Source of the DNA: Antennarius striatus
Taxonomy: Eukaryota > Chordata > Actinopteri > Lophiiformes > Antennariidae
Assembly (NCBI RefSeq): GCF_040054535.1
Contig: NC_090779.1
Location: 20,136,501-20,200,500 of the forward strand
Direction of reading: 5' to 3'
DNA: 64,000 nt
Part shown: positions 39,953 to 57,814 of the stretch, one piece after another
Layout of the letters: the number at the start of each line of letters is the position of its first letter
How positions within the stretch are numbered: position 1 is the first letter of the stretch
Notes under the pieces: generated by a model
What the model was told of the DNA's origin: nothing
The model's input: only the letters and a program-made list of their open reading frames with translations
Database searches by the model: none
Program-made: the position numbers and the translations under genes

Positions 39953-42900
39953 TCAGTCTGCCTTCTTCTCCTTGATGTCGGGTCCACGCAGTGCTGCCTG
40001 CACGCTGCTCCAGACCTCCGTGTACAGCAACGTGCCCACAAAGACCACGGCTGTGCCCATCCAGTGCCAGATTGTGAAAGGGTTTTGGAAGTAAAGGATG
40101 GAGAAGATGAGGCTGAGGAACTTTCTGAGGGTCACCACCAGAGTGACTGTCAGCGAGGTGCACTCAGTGGTTAGAATGAACACACCACGGATGCACACAT
40201 ATCTGGAAAAACTGGTTAAAGTCTGAAACATCAGTGAGAAGAACTGGAACAGCCTTCCAATTTCAACATTATGTCCTATACAGCTAGATGAAGTGTTATT
40301 TAGTCACGCCTATTTTTTGGACTTTTGCATGTATATGGTAAACAGACTCAATCTCCAATCGGAGCAACAGCGAATAAGTTCTTTACGTCTGTTTTACAGC
40401 TATATAGGGAGAGTCATGTGATAATTCTCACCACACAAAGTTTGGTGTAGGTATTGCGAGAAGAATTTTAGAGAAATAGAAAATTTATTTTATGATAATG
40501 GGGAACAAACTAATACCAAGCGACTACTCCTTTATTGAACTAAGTGACAAGTGTAAGAAAGGCATAAAGAAATGCAGAGAAAATAACACCTGCAAGAGCG
40601 AGGGTGGGGAAAATGAGAATGGGAACATGAGATAGGAATTTGGAGGTGGGCCACTCCTCAGCAAAAGTCACCGGGCCAGAAAATGCTTACAGCTAATGAT
40701 GTTAGTGAGACACACTCAGCAGCATTTGAGGTGTTTATGGTGCTTTCAGGTTTTTTTTATGATTCACTTTGTCTAAATACAAGCAGCAAATAGTCTAAAA
40801 TACTATCACTCAAAATGACCTGGTCATAACAAATAAGTGACGTGATGCTCTGTGACCTGATGACAAAACTCTGGTCATGCATTCAATACCAACACCACCG
40901 TGTTTGGCCTCATTGTACGAACATTTTAGAAGTACATAAATAAATTCAAGTCGGTGAGATAAAAAAGTTTTTTTTTTGACAGGATACTGAGTGAGAACGT
41001 TGACCAGCAGGTAGATCCACATTATAGGCACAGTCATTCCAGTTACAGGAATAACCACAGGACCTGAAAAAGAGAGTGATTTACATTTGTGCGCTATAAA
41101 GTAAACTTTCCACGTACGACATGTCCTGACTGAATCAGCAAGACTCACTGCTTTGACTGAAGTAGATACAGTGGTTGTAGATGTCTGTGTAGAGCAGCAT
41201 GAAGCCCGGAAGAGGTAGGCAGTGCTGCAAGAAGGGACAAATCCAGTAAATAGGATGAACTTTTAGATTCCCAAGAGTCGTTCGTATGTAGTATGTTTTG
41301 GGTGTGTCCTGCATGCCAGAACAAAACCCACATTGTAGAAGAGAGCTTCCTTGGGATGTTTTCCAAACTCCTTATACAGTGTCTCCTGGAAAATACCCAT
41401 TCTGGCAGACATCAGCAAAGCAAAGGTCAGCATGGCAATACCTAAATGTACAGAGATCAACAGCAAAGATAAATCAGTTATTATGCTGAACTTTGTGGTT
41501 TATCTCTTCCAAAGTAGAGATTCGATGCTTAGTTGAAATTAATCATTAAAAATTTCAGTCCAACAACTTAGGTGCTGTTCTCTGTATTGTATAATTTTAA
41601 ACAAAAATATTATTATTACATTTTATGACATTTTATTGACTAAACAAATCAAAACATTTATTTATGCAACAACTTTCAAACTTGATATGCAATCAATCAA
41701 CACCATTAACAGACAAAATAAAAGCTATTTGCTGCAGGATATTAAATATCAGTTCAAAGAATTTTTCACACAAAATTCACCTATAAGCCAGCGCATTAAG
41801 GCAGAAAAGCCTTGCTTTTCAGGTATCTCACTGACCACATCCTGCAAAAAAAAATGCATTGAAAACATCACAGGTCAACACTGGGCATTTTGGGAGAAAA
41901 GCATCTTGGTTTGAAAGATGAGTAATACATAAAAAATATTATTATGGTGAATTCCTCTCAAGGGATTCAAAAATACACTGTTCATGTTTTTCACCCACTG
42001 GTTGACTGTCTATATGCAAGGTGAGTTTTGTAATAATTCTCAGTATAAAAGTTTGGGTCACACTACATGTTTGACATCAGGAGGTTGTGCCAGTCCATGA
42101 GGGGGAGGATTACTGCTGATTGCTGCTAATTACTTGGGACAAGCTTGGGTCATCAGAGAAATGTATGATAGTAAGGAACAAAAGAAGGTTTGTTGTTTTC
42201 ATACAACGCAAACAATCCTGCAGAAAAACACTGATGTTGTTTTAAATCCCTTAAACTCATAACACAACAAGTTCTGAAAAAAAAACTCACCACTTGTTTG
42301 GCAGACATGACAGTACAGACGAAGATACCGAATGATATTAAAGCTATGGACAAATATTTGCTTGGCGAGTACCTGAAGGGTGAGAAAACAGAACAGTCAA
42401 GCAGCATATTGATGTACTGTGATGGTTTTAACCCATTGGAGGTGACTAAATATGAGGGATGAGATATTTATGTTGTCAGATATAGCCGGTGTACTTTTTT
42501 CTTAGGATGATTATTCCCAGAATCATGTTGGCGATCAGTGATCCCTGCAAAGACACAAGGCAGCAGGTCAAACATAGACTAGGAAAATAATTGAGGTTTT
42601 CTGATGAAGGGGAAAGTAAAAAATAATTCTCACAGATCTGAAGATCATGTGTAGCGGCATGGCGATGTTGAAGTTCAGAGCGTAGTTGTTGATCACACTG
42701 ACTGTGAAGAACATCGTCACCATGATGATATAATTTCTGAGCAAAAACACACAACATGTTGGTTTTTGCCTCTGATTACCATATTTTGTGTGGCAGCCAA
42801 GGCATTAATGAGTTGTGTGGTTTTTTTTTTTACCTTACAGGAATAACTGGTTTCTTCCTCCCAAACTTAGCCTCTGAAATTAAACCTTCTACAGCAATGA

Positions 42901-43857
42901 ATAAAAACTGAGCGAAGGTGACTATGTTGCCACATCCTGGAAAATCTCTGAGGAACAAAACACCAGATTAGACAGAAATCACAAAGAAACAGATTCAGAA
43001 AGGTGCAGACGTTAAGCCTTAAATAGTGAAGCTGCAGAACTAATTAAACACAGCAGTAAAGCAAATGCAAAAGTTACTTTACTCAACCTAGAAAATGTTC
43101 CAACAAAGTGCAAAATATTTTAGGTTTTCCACTTGTGAGTATTTGCTGTTGTTGTGGTTAATGTTTATCTCAAACAAACTTGTCCATCAGAATCGTAAAC
43201 ATCAACTGGTGATAATTACCTCATAATTACCTCAGCAGTATCGATTTGTAGTTCATCTGTTTGTTTTTTGATTTATACAAAGACTACTTATGTTTCATGA
43301 ATGTTGTAGTTTGCGGTCACAATTGTTTATCGTAGGTATATTGGGTTACTTTAACGCTACCTTTGAAAATGACACAATTGTGATTTTCTTTGTCTCAAAT
43401 TGATTTTTTTTTTTTGCCTCACCTGTTCACTTTCCTTATTTGTGTGTTCATCAGCTGACATCGCCGTAAACAGATGTGTATTATGATGATTGCTCGTTTT
43501 TCACAAGAATACTGATGAACAGTTGATCATATATTAATTTATAAGATTGTGTGTAATGATGTAGTATATATCGGTTTTAGACGTGTACGTGAAAATATCT
43601 TGCTATTTGGGTCTTTAAATTTCTCCTGCTCGCCGAACGAACTATGCAAAAGTATGTCTAGTTAGTTGGACAAAGTAACAACTATAAAAATACTAACGAA
43701 ATAAAATTTTCAAAAGGTAGCCACAACTTTCTATACTTCAGTAGTAAAGTCGACATGAAGATTCGAAATGTGTTACTGACCTTACGAGCAACTCCAGAGA
43801 CACAACATTGCTACAACATCCGATAAAAACAAGAGCAATAGCAAATGCCCTTCCCAT
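39953..43857 (-). CDS. slc35b4: UDP-xylose/UDP-N-acetylglucosamine transporter SLC35B4
   Basis: Ten in-phase exons (43781-43857, 42834-42947, 42634-42736, 42495-42544, 42291-42372, 41781-41841, 41332-41441, 41149-41224, 40988-41063, 39953-40202) encode 332 aa; human SLC35B4 is 331. This is a multi-pass (about ten helices) Golgi/ER antiporter exchanging UDP-xylose and UDP-GlcNAc for UMP. Highly conserved stretches include GFVFIGCCSNVV-like N-terminus (MGRAFAIALVFIGCCSNVV), NNYALNFNIAMPLHMIFRS, GIFQETLYKEFGKHPKEALF and SLTVTLVVTLRKFLSLIFS. The C-terminus ends KKAD, a good KKxx ER-retrieval signal. The start at 43857 is supported by similarity from residue 1. The stop at 39953 is followed by a reverse-complement AATAAA at 39790-39795. 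It lies upstream of chchd3 on the same strand and diverges from golt1b. Confidence 0.96.
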
Positions 43858-44843
43858 GTTGGTTTAGTTTGAGAAACACTCGATAGAAAAATGTGTCAAT
43901 TGATGAATAAACGGATCTTCGCTCGGTGCATGTTTCTAATTACCGGCGAATTGTTATTCCTGGACGACACCGTGCTCCAGCGGTATTTTTCTTTCACTTG
44001 ACAATGTCTTTTCCGGGTTTACCGGTTTAGTCACCGCGTGGGCTCATGGGAGTTGTAGTTTAATTTTGACAGGACCGAAAACACATTTGCGTGCTCTTTA
44101 AGTTTGTGTTTAAACAACTTTTAATAACATGCTATGTGGTTGATTTATAATAATATTTTGCAGAATATGCCACATATAGAGAACGTATTTGTCAATTTAA
44201 CGTGTTAATGGGACAATCTCTGCGCAGTCATGACGCCCAAAACGTCAGTGTAAGCGCAGTAGCACAGTACTGTTTACAGTGTAGAAAATATGTAGAGCTC
44301 TCATTGTCACCGAATTTCTGATTTCTGATTAAATTACAGAAGGCGATTAGAAACCTGGCGGTGATACTCAGATTATTGATGTTCAACCACTTGGACAACA
44401 ATTTGTCATTGAAATTCTGCAGATTTCTGTTAGATAAAATCCTTTAATTACACCTTTCGCAATTTGCGGGTAAACTAGCAGTATTGCAATATCGTATAAG
44501 AGTACTCAAATTCAAGAAAAAATAGTGTCTCTAAAAATATAGATATTTAGAAAAAAAAACTTAAGACATTTTAATGTTTAGATGACCATGCAGGTCGTTT
44601 TGTCTTTGTAGTAAAAAACACATGTCATATACAACACTGCAAGCGCATACAGACATCTGTCCTTTTAGACGATCTTTGGCGGAACACGTGCCTGCGTTGC
44701 CCCGGAAGCGTCGCTGTAGCAAATCGCTAGCTTCGGCGTCATCATTACTTATGTAGTTTCACTGGGTTCTTTCTGCCAAAAGGAGCAGGTTTGAGCTGAT
44801 ACGACCGTTATATGAATTAGTAAATTCACGAGCAGCTGCCAAA
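43858..44843. promoter_or_regulatory. Divergent promoter region of slc35b4 and golt1b
   Basis: This 986-bp gap separates opposing start codons. The two edges (43920-44090 and 44660-44860) are richer in G+C and carry housekeeping-type motifs: a ZNF143/THAP11 site at 44042-44060 and an ETS-like CCGGAAG at 44702-44708. The middle is AT-rich. No TATA box is obvious on either side. It is probably two separate core promoters sharing one nucleosome-depleted region. Confidence 0.55.
44042..44060 (-). promoter_or_regulatory. ZNF143/THAP11 (SBS-type) motif
   Basis: The minus strand reads aactacaactcccatgagc, close to the known ZNF143/Ronin consensus with core ACTACAnnTCCCA. It lies about 185 bp upstream of the slc35b4 start codon on the same strand, a typical position for housekeeping promoters. 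Confidence 0.6.
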
Positions 44844-46663
44844 ATGATTTCCCTCACGGATTCACAAAGTAAGACCGCTTCCTGGTTTCCTTGTGTTCTT
44901 TATCTTTATCGTGTTTGTGAGTAAAGGCCGGCTCAGCTAAATGGAAGAGGTTAGCAGCACAAATCTAATTGGCTGAGAGCATCGTTACGTCATATAAACG
45001 ATTAGAATGAGAAATTACTAGAAATATTGGAGATCACAGGTAGTCATTTAGTTTAACCGAATAACTCCTCCTGTCAGCTATTTTATGCTTATATCTCCAT
45101 ATCTGTTAGTATGTTAGTTGTCATGCTATCATGTTTATTAACCTGTTACGGATTTCCCTATAGTAAAAATATTTGGTCATGTTTGTAAGTAGGAGTACGC
45201 TAGAAATATTCTTAGAAATTATTGGTGGGTACCCACATGTCCTCATGCTGCTGCTCTGTTTTTAGTCTAATGAATAAAGTGACAACATGACTAATTATTT
45301 CCAATTGTTTTGTTTCTGAAAATCTACAGAAATTGGGATGGGGCTGACGGGATTTGGTGTGTTTTTCCTCCTCTTTGGGATGGTGCTGTTTTTTGACAAA
45401 GCTCTTCTCGCCATTGGAAATGTTAGTGGATCAATCATAGTTTCTGCAACACCTCATTTGACCTGACTGGGGTTTAACTCTTGTGATCTTATTTCTTTGT
45501 CTGTGCTTCCTGTGCAGATCTTTTTTGTTGCAGGCCTGTCCTTCGTCATCGGCCTGGAGCGTACATTTAGATTCTTCTTCCAGAGGCACAAAGCCAAAGC
45601 CACCAGTTTCTTCCTGGGAGGCGTGTTTGTTGTTTTGATTGGTTGGCCAATCATTGGAGTCATTCTGGAAATTTATGGCTTCTTTCTTTTATTCAGGTCA
45701 GCTGAAATATTAAATAAATTCAACTTATTTCCATCAGCATCTGGAATGAATTTCTGACTGTGTGAGTTATTTGGTCTCCGCTCATTTACTCTCTCTTTAA
45801 CAGGGGATTCTTTCCTGTGGCAGTAGGCTTCATCAGACGAATACCTGTGCTAGGATATTTACTCAGCTTGCCAGGTATCAGTTCAGTAAGTACTTTCTGA
45901 GTATCAGTGCACCGCTAAATTGTAAAGCATTAATTGAATGTCCATTCAGATCATTGGAGAACATAATGTTGCTACCTGTCTACCTGCTGATTGCCAAGTC
46001 TCATTTATGTGATTTTTACTTCAACACAGTAACAGAAGAAACTCCTGCCTTTCACTGCATTACCATTCTGATATATTATTGTTTTGTCATTTATATCATG
46101 AATTTTTTTTTGAAGTCTGACACTTCGCTTTTGCCAAGCTTATAGTATAGCTAGTGGGTAATGACCGAGCTACTACTATTATAATCTGACTGAATTTTAA
46201 GAAGTGTTTGACTGAATGTGGCCTTTTGCGATTCCTCGCTTTGTCTGTGCGAGACAGTTTTATGTAACTTTCAGCTATCAGTATCGTGTTGTCTTCTGGG
46301 AAATTTCCTTTTTGGTGGTTTCCAGGCAATGCTGGGATGTCATGTGTTGCTTGCCGTCAGCCTCCCTTCAATGGTCCCTTTATTCCAATGTAAAAAAAAA
46401 AAGTATCACTTTAAATGAACATTCATACAACAGGTAGTAGAAAATATTAAAATTCTTTCATATTCACTCTTGTTTTTCTCTCAGTTTATTTTTAATGCTT
46501 AAAAGTTTTGCTTTCAAATGAATCTTGCGACAGATATTTTATTTAAACTGTGTTAGCATTGAAAGATTTTTTTCTGATTCAGTGTAAGGTGTAAATATTC
46601 ACTCTGCATTGTCTTCTCTTTCAGCTGGTGGCACAAGTTGGTGAGAGCAACACAATGGTATAA
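44844..46663 (+). CDS. golt1b: Vesicle transport protein GOT1B
   Basis: Five exons (44844-44868, 45330-45421, 45518-45696, 45804-45885, 46625-46663) encode 138 aa, exactly the human GOLT1B length. The sequence is nearly identical to the family: MISLTDSQKIGMGLTGFGVF, IGLERTFRFFFQRHKAKATS, EIYGFFLLFRGFFPVAVGFI, ending VGESNTMV. Got1 proteins are small four-helix membrane proteins of the early secretory pathway, cycling between ER and Golgi and affecting COPII-dependent ER export and fusion. The hydrophobic segments fall at about residues 10-30, 35-50, 65-90 and 92-110. AATAAA at 47349-47354 probably ends the transcript. The neighbours spx and ldhb match the human 12p12 order. Confidence 0.97.
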
Positions 46664-48430
46664 CAGTGGACTAATTTTTTCTTACTGGTGGAGAGTCTGA
46701 TTATTTATCACAGTTTCTATAGGTGACTGTATATTTTGGTTGTTGTCATATCAACACTGAATCCAAGCTGTACCTGTGGAGGTTTGACCGATGTTACGAT
46801 GTTTTGTATCTGAATACACTTGGACGAGAATATTTTTTCACATGTACCTGTCTGTAGATACATAACAGGATATGATCCATCCACATCTCTTCAAAAGCTG
46901 CTGCACAGAATTCAATTTTCCAATTTTACTGTCACATTTGTTTTGCGAGAACTGTGCGTCTCATATTCGGGTTCATCAGCAAGCTTATCGTAACATTCAT
47001 TGGCATATTTGAAACGTTTCCATGCCAATTCGTTCTCAGTCAGTGTTTTTTTTAGTTCCCCTTTGACCAAAATTGTTCTAATATCATTTGCCAAAGCTCA
47101 AAGCATCACCTGTCATTCCAATCTGGTATGTTTGGACAGATAACTGGATGAGGAGCTCTGAATAGCGTCCACTACTCCGGTTTTTGTGCCTCAACAGTCA
47201 CTGAGGGCGTTCCGACTTGCTCAATGAAGTGTTACTGGGATTTTTGTACATTAGAAATAATTAACATTTAATTAAATGTTGTAATAATGGTTTTGAGATC
47301 CTTGTAACGTTGATGTTTTACTGCACCATTTGTAAATTACATGCTTGAAATAAAATTATGTCTTTGCTACAAAGATCACAATCAGTTACTTACAACATAA
47401 TACCTGACTCTAATTCCAGGTCATATATAAGAGACCTTTTGAAAAAGAGCCTTTGGGTTTCCTCTAAAAAGTTGTCTGTTATATTTTGTATTATTGCATG
47501 ATTATTACTGATACAAAGCATCACATCTGGATGAGTTACTCTGTTGAAGTTTCTGATCATGATTTACTGTGGCATTAGTACCCTTTCCCATGTGACAAAG
47601 GTCATTTGAAGATCAAGGAAGTCATAGTTGTCTATCAACTTTCCTTCATTTACCGCTAAGATTGTTCATCCGAGCTCACGGAATTCTGTAGGTGTACTAT
47701 CTGTTCATCGATGACGTGAGCATTAGGTGTTCTCTGGTGGTGGGAGGAAGCTGGAGAACCTGGACAGAATCCAGGAGAACAGGAAACTCCCAGGAGTCAT
47801 GGATTCCAACATACGACAAGAAAAGACTCAAATGTACAACTGTAGACAAATCACAGTTCGGAAAGAGCAGTTTTGAATGTTCCTACGGTAAACAGGAGGT
47901 CAAAAGAGAGAGGGAAGACAATGAGGCACAGGTGAACACATGAGGGCGAGACAGGTCATCACAGAGGTGGGAAGCTTGACAGAAATCTGGAGGCATTCTG
48001 AAGTGAGAAGAATTTGACCAGTAGATTTATGAATCCTGGATACTTGCATTAATAGTTAGTTCTTGATCACCAAAAAAAACCAACTAATAAACAATTTGCA
48101 TAAAATACATGGTGGGTTCAGCTTTTTATGGAAAGCATCAAAACATGCACCAACTTCAAGCATGTCACAAAGGCGTCTACACCCACATGCTGTCATCACT
48201 TCAGCTTCATTCATAATATCTCAGCAGTGACATCATCGCCGCCGTGACCCCGTCAAGAGACGGCTGCCTGCAGAAGTGACATCTGTCTCATGCGTCTGTG
48301 CTAATGAGCGACGACGCCTACAACAACGCCTGTCACTCTTATCAGTTCTAGTACTTCATAAGGTGTAATGAAGCTGCCTGACACCTTCATTACTGTACAA
48401 TGAGGCGGTTTGCTTTGTTTAATATAATGT
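46664..48430. other. golt1b 3' UTR and golt1b-spx intergenic DNA
   Basis: The golt1b 3' UTR runs to about 47375. The rest has no recognised exon. At about 47725-47800 a stretch reading ggtgggaggaagctggagaa with following gagaacaggaaactccc looks like a short family A remnant. Short open frames here have no conserved motif. Confidence 0.5.
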
Positions 48431-49082
48431 TCCAGCAGTGACAGAGAGGCAGAACTCTAAACACAAGCATCTAAACACAAGCTGCTGCCTGCAGGACAGA
48501 ACAAACAACGGTAAGCCCGAAAACATGTTTATTAATTGAATATGAAATTTAAACAGTGCTTTACTTTAAATATTTAGCATTTACATGAAATAACAAACAG
48601 TTCTTACCTCATTGTAATGCAGTTGTAAGCAGAAACTTAATTATTAGGAATTTTGAACTGATCACCGATGAGAGGGAGTCAGTGGATAAAAATACAGAAA
48701 ATCAATATGGTTACATTTAGTTCATCATTGTTTTAATTCGGTTTTTGTTAACCCAGTATTGGTTCATTTATTTGCTTTTCTATTAACAGGATTACTTATA
48801 ATATTTCCAAAAACATTTTGACTGAATGTTTGGTAGAGATTGGATATGACCAAAGGACAATCTACTGTACTTGATATGACGTTGATCCAGATCCTCGTCT
48901 GGATCCAGATTTTTCTGTACAGGGTTATTTAACATGGTGGTTTCCGGACAATCACATTACTTAATGGCTCCTGCCTACAGTGCTGGGGGCAATCAAAGTA
49001 TACCGAATAATAATAATAATAAAACTAAATACATTGTATCGTCATTTGTCTGTTATTGTTCCTGTTATCACAGAGTACAACA

Positions 49083-50312
49083 ATGTCTCCAGTGGTCACA
49101 TTGCTTGTGATGACATTAGTTTCCCACTGCTGGAGCGCTCCACATGTGAGTGAAAGCAGAATTTTCTGTCTTTATCGAAGCAAAAGTTGAAACCTCATTA
49201 TGTTAAACTGTAATTGTTCATGTCTTTCTTTCTTCATCACTTTTCAGTGGAAAAACTGGACTCCTCAGGCCATCTTATACCTAAAGGGATCACGTAAGAA
49301 TATTACAGAGGAAGTTTTACAGATTGAGGAATTTCCTGAGCTGCCTCGTCGGACTGAGAGAAACGGTGTTGAATGATGTTGTTTTTCCAGAAGGACACCG
49401 CTCGGTGTTGGAGCGTCAAAGTAGAGAAGAAGGAGATGCTCTGCATTTTGGTGAGCACATTTGGTTTTCACCCAGTGTCACATTAGATGATAGTAAGTTA
49501 GATAATGCATCTACAAATATTTTGTTAGTTCTTGTTAACTAACAAAATATTTTTAGATGCTTAAAAAATAAGCAGTGATTTAGAAAAATTTCTGTTTCAA
49601 GTCTCTTGCCGACTTTATTTTATATCTTCAGGCCCCCCTGGACCATAATTCATAATATATTATTTATTACATCCTGCTTCAAAGCGGTGATTGTCAGCGT
49701 TCGTGTGTTCGTTCATTTGTCCACCAAATATCTTCCCAACCGTTGCAGATAGAAAGATGAAACAAAAAGCACATTACTCGTGTGGCAAAGGGGATGAAAA
49801 TGAGATGATGACCTTTTCCTTGGGAAAACTAGGTCAAGGTCAAATCTCAACTTTTGTACAAATTTCAACTTTTAACAAATTTAACTGTGGAATTAAATTT
49901 TTATCTGTTTTATATGCAATCGATCAATATGTATATAAATATAGAATTCTTCATAGCTCAAGATTTTCATTAATGTTAATAACAAACACCAGTGTTAAAT
50001 GTACCCATGTTCGAGCATTATAGTGGAGCGTGCACGTCTCCTTGTCACTAGATCCCTGTTCGTATGTTTCCTCTTCAAATCTCTTTTACACCCCTGCAGT
50101 GCACCGCGACCAGAGCCGTGATGGGTTGTTTTTGTCCTCTGTTCTTCAGGAGTTTGTGCAACAAGCTGTGAAGGAAGGTAAAATCCAGGAAGCTATTTCT
50201 TCCATTAAGTCTCATCATCATCTGACTCACTATAATGTTTTTTAAAAAATCATCAGGTGCTGCCAATCCAGATATCTACCCAGACGAACAAGAGATGGAT
50301 GTTTTCCTTTGA
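49083..50312 (+). CDS. spx: Spexin neuropeptide precursor
   Basis: Five exons (49083-49145, 49248-49293, 49391-49450, 50100-50177, 50257-50312) encode a 100-aa precursor. A hydrophobic signal peptide (MSPVVTLLVMTLVSHCWSA) is followed by PHWK and then the spexin peptide NWTPQAILYLKGSQ with a C-terminal Gly for amidation; the mammalian peptide is NWTPQAMLYLKGAQ. Spexin acts through galanin receptors 2 and 3 on feeding, reproduction and metabolism. A predicted noncoding first exon ends at 48510 (caacg|gtaagc), with a possible TATA-like ttaatata near 48420, and its intron ends at 49073. The acidic tail (PDIYPDEQEMDVFL) is poorly conserved, as usual. Odd points: Lys replaces the usual dibasic site before the peptide, and GHR replaces GRR after it. 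AATAAA lies at 50357-50362. A family B repeat sits in intron 3. Confidence 0.92.
49505..49558. repeat. Near-perfect inverted repeat in spx intron 3
   Basis: The arm aaatattttgttagtt is mirrored by aactaacaaaatattt with a loop of about 4-6 nt. Outer gcatct/agatgc extends the pairing with small mismatches, about 22 bp in all. The loop is too short for a typical microRNA precursor. A foldback or cruciform is more likely. Confidence 0.7.
49664..49870 (+). repeat. Dispersed repeat family B, copy 2
   Basis: It aligns with 30230-30600 over 'ttcaaagcggtga', 'cagatagaaagatgaaacaa', 'aaagcacattactcg' and 'gatgaaaatgagatgatgac'. It lies inside spx intron 3 in sense orientation. The right-hand part of the family is missing or diverged here. 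Confidence 0.75.
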
Positions 50313-51483
50313 TTTGACATCTTTAAGTTTTTATGCTGCTGTTTGAGTTTACTTTAAATAAAGCTGCTATATTAAAAAAAATCCTCTCCATGTGGCTGAA
50401 TTGAAGTGTATTAATTCCAAATGCGCACCACTGAACTCGTCAAACCCAGCATGTGTTCAATGTTGAGGGATTTTCCTTCATGGGTTGTCATTGTTTAAGA
50501 AAACGGTTCTGTTTCCTCTTAGGGCAACAATTCACACCACACCAGTGATCAACACCTTAATAAACACCATTCATCATCACGTTGTCTACAATGAGGTCAC
50601 TGAGAGTTGTCGATCAGTAAGCTTTATTGGAAATGGCAACCTGTACCAGTCATTATTCGGTCAAACAAAGGTCACAGCTGAGATTTTTCTCTTGTAATTT
50701 CTGACTGAAATAAAAACCTACTTTTAGTATTTAGCATTACATCCAAAATAGCCTCTAATCCAGTTGGTGGTCACTGCCAGCCATGAATATTCAGAAGAAA
50801 ATGGATGAATAATGTCTCAGTGTGTGCTTGATCATCATGTTTCACCTACATGCTAACTGAAAGTGTTCACCATGTTAATGTTTTTATCAGATGATTTGCC
50901 TCACGTCTAACTCACAATCTGAAAGGCTTGTTATTTGTGAGAAAATATTTTAGTCATACCACAATCACTGTTATTTTTTAAATCTTAGAAAATATGATAA
51001 AAGTGATTCCAAGCTTGAATCAAGTATTGCATGAATTCTGGGAATAAAGACATGGCAAATTTGTGGCCTCTGAGTTGGAAAAATCCTATATCTTTCCTTG
51101 AATTGTCTGATTATTCTTGTTGCATTATAAACATTCTTAATTCCCTTAAACTAAAATCCCAATGATAAATCATTCCCTCTGTCTGTGGGGCAAAGGTGGT
51201 TCAAGTTGAATTCTGAAGCTTTTCTGATGGGTTTCCAGATAAAATTCCTTTTCCTTTCTTATCAAAACCTGCTGCAACACAGTCGAGGAAAACTGAGGCG
51301 GGGCAGTGTTTCGCTCATCTGGTGCCATGTTTAGTGTCCAGGGTAAAACTGACACATACAGTTACATCTGAGAGTCCTAAACTATGCATTCAATCTGCAG
51401 GGAAGATGCGGGCATCGGGGTCAGCAGCAGAACAGGTTGCTGGAGGTCATCGAGGTGCTGCCACACCGCCCCCTGCTGTCCTG

Positions 51484-56695
<5,212 letters not shown>

Positions 56696-57786
56696 TTTCA
56701 ATGCTGAGAAATGTAGAAGAAGGGAAGAAAGAGGAAAGGAGAGTGTTCCTGGTTAGCAAAACATATTGACTGTTGACTCATATATGGAGTCCCGCATTAA
56801 AAAACAGGTCATGTGCTCAAACTTCATGAATACTGCATTCAGGACATATCGTGTTATACCTTGCACATAGAGGAATCACAGATTAAAGTTGACATTAAAC
56901 TCAACAATCACATTAGAAGCCTGACCTGTCTGACATCTAGACGCATTTAAAAACACCCCCAAACAAACAAAAACAAAAACCAACACAGTGATTGAGCCCA
57001 GTCTCGCGATGCACCTCTGCAAGGTTCCCCTTGAGAGGACATGTTGGCAGATAGAAAGACAGCAGCAATACTTGCATTTCTCTGCGACTCTCCGAGCAGT
57101 GAGGTATAAGTACCACCATGTAATCAGCATGGCAACATGAACGGATGCCTCAGGTGTGATTTCATCGAGTGATGCAACCCCTGCATCCACCACACCTCCT
57201 CACCCTCACTGTTGGTGCATTCCACACAGTTAAGGCAGCAGGAATCTTGTCGGCTGCAGCGGTAGTGCAGAACGCATGTGACCGTGGGCAGGATTGGGGG
57301 AGCTGCACAGCCCCCCCCAAAAAGGACAGAGTACCATAATCGGATATCAAACTTGACTGACTGACTACAGGCTGCTGAAGGAGTTACTGTAATCCCTTAA
57401 CACGGTCTCCATCTGCTGCAGCTGAACTACCAGTGAACATGAACCTGGTGTCTAATGAGATGTCTCTAAAGAAATAATCACTTCTATCATGTGCTGCATG
57501 CGGTATTTTATAAAGCATTTCCATTTGAGTTGAGTGCAGTATAATACAATCTGTTATATTAAAGCAATCATCTGCATCCCTGCCACATGATGCTTCTTTT
57601 TAATATGGATTCTGGTTTGTGAGAAAAATTAATGCAAGTACTAAATTCAAATCAAGGGCCATAACACCAGTAAAAGAAGTTTTTCACCTGTAATTTTGAC
57701 ATCAAGTTAATTAGTATTCCTAGTGGATTTCTTCACAAAATCAAATTGTCCTATCTTTAGCACTTTTGATAAAAGTGAGTTTGAAG

Positions 57787-57814
57787 ATGAATGAATGAAT
57801 GAATGAATGAATGA
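57787..57814 (+). repeat. (ATGA)n microsatellite
   Basis: Seven perfect atga units. Confidence 0.9.

Noticed and set aside
48330-48410. Possible microRNA hairpin (gtaatgaag/cttcattac) upstream of spx
   Set aside because: Only a 9-bp stem with an 11-nt loop; too short for a microRNA precursor and probably chance.
56876-57193. 105-codon minus-strand frame upstream of ldhb
   Set aside because: No conserved motif, no convincing splice partner, and overlapping frames on the same strand.
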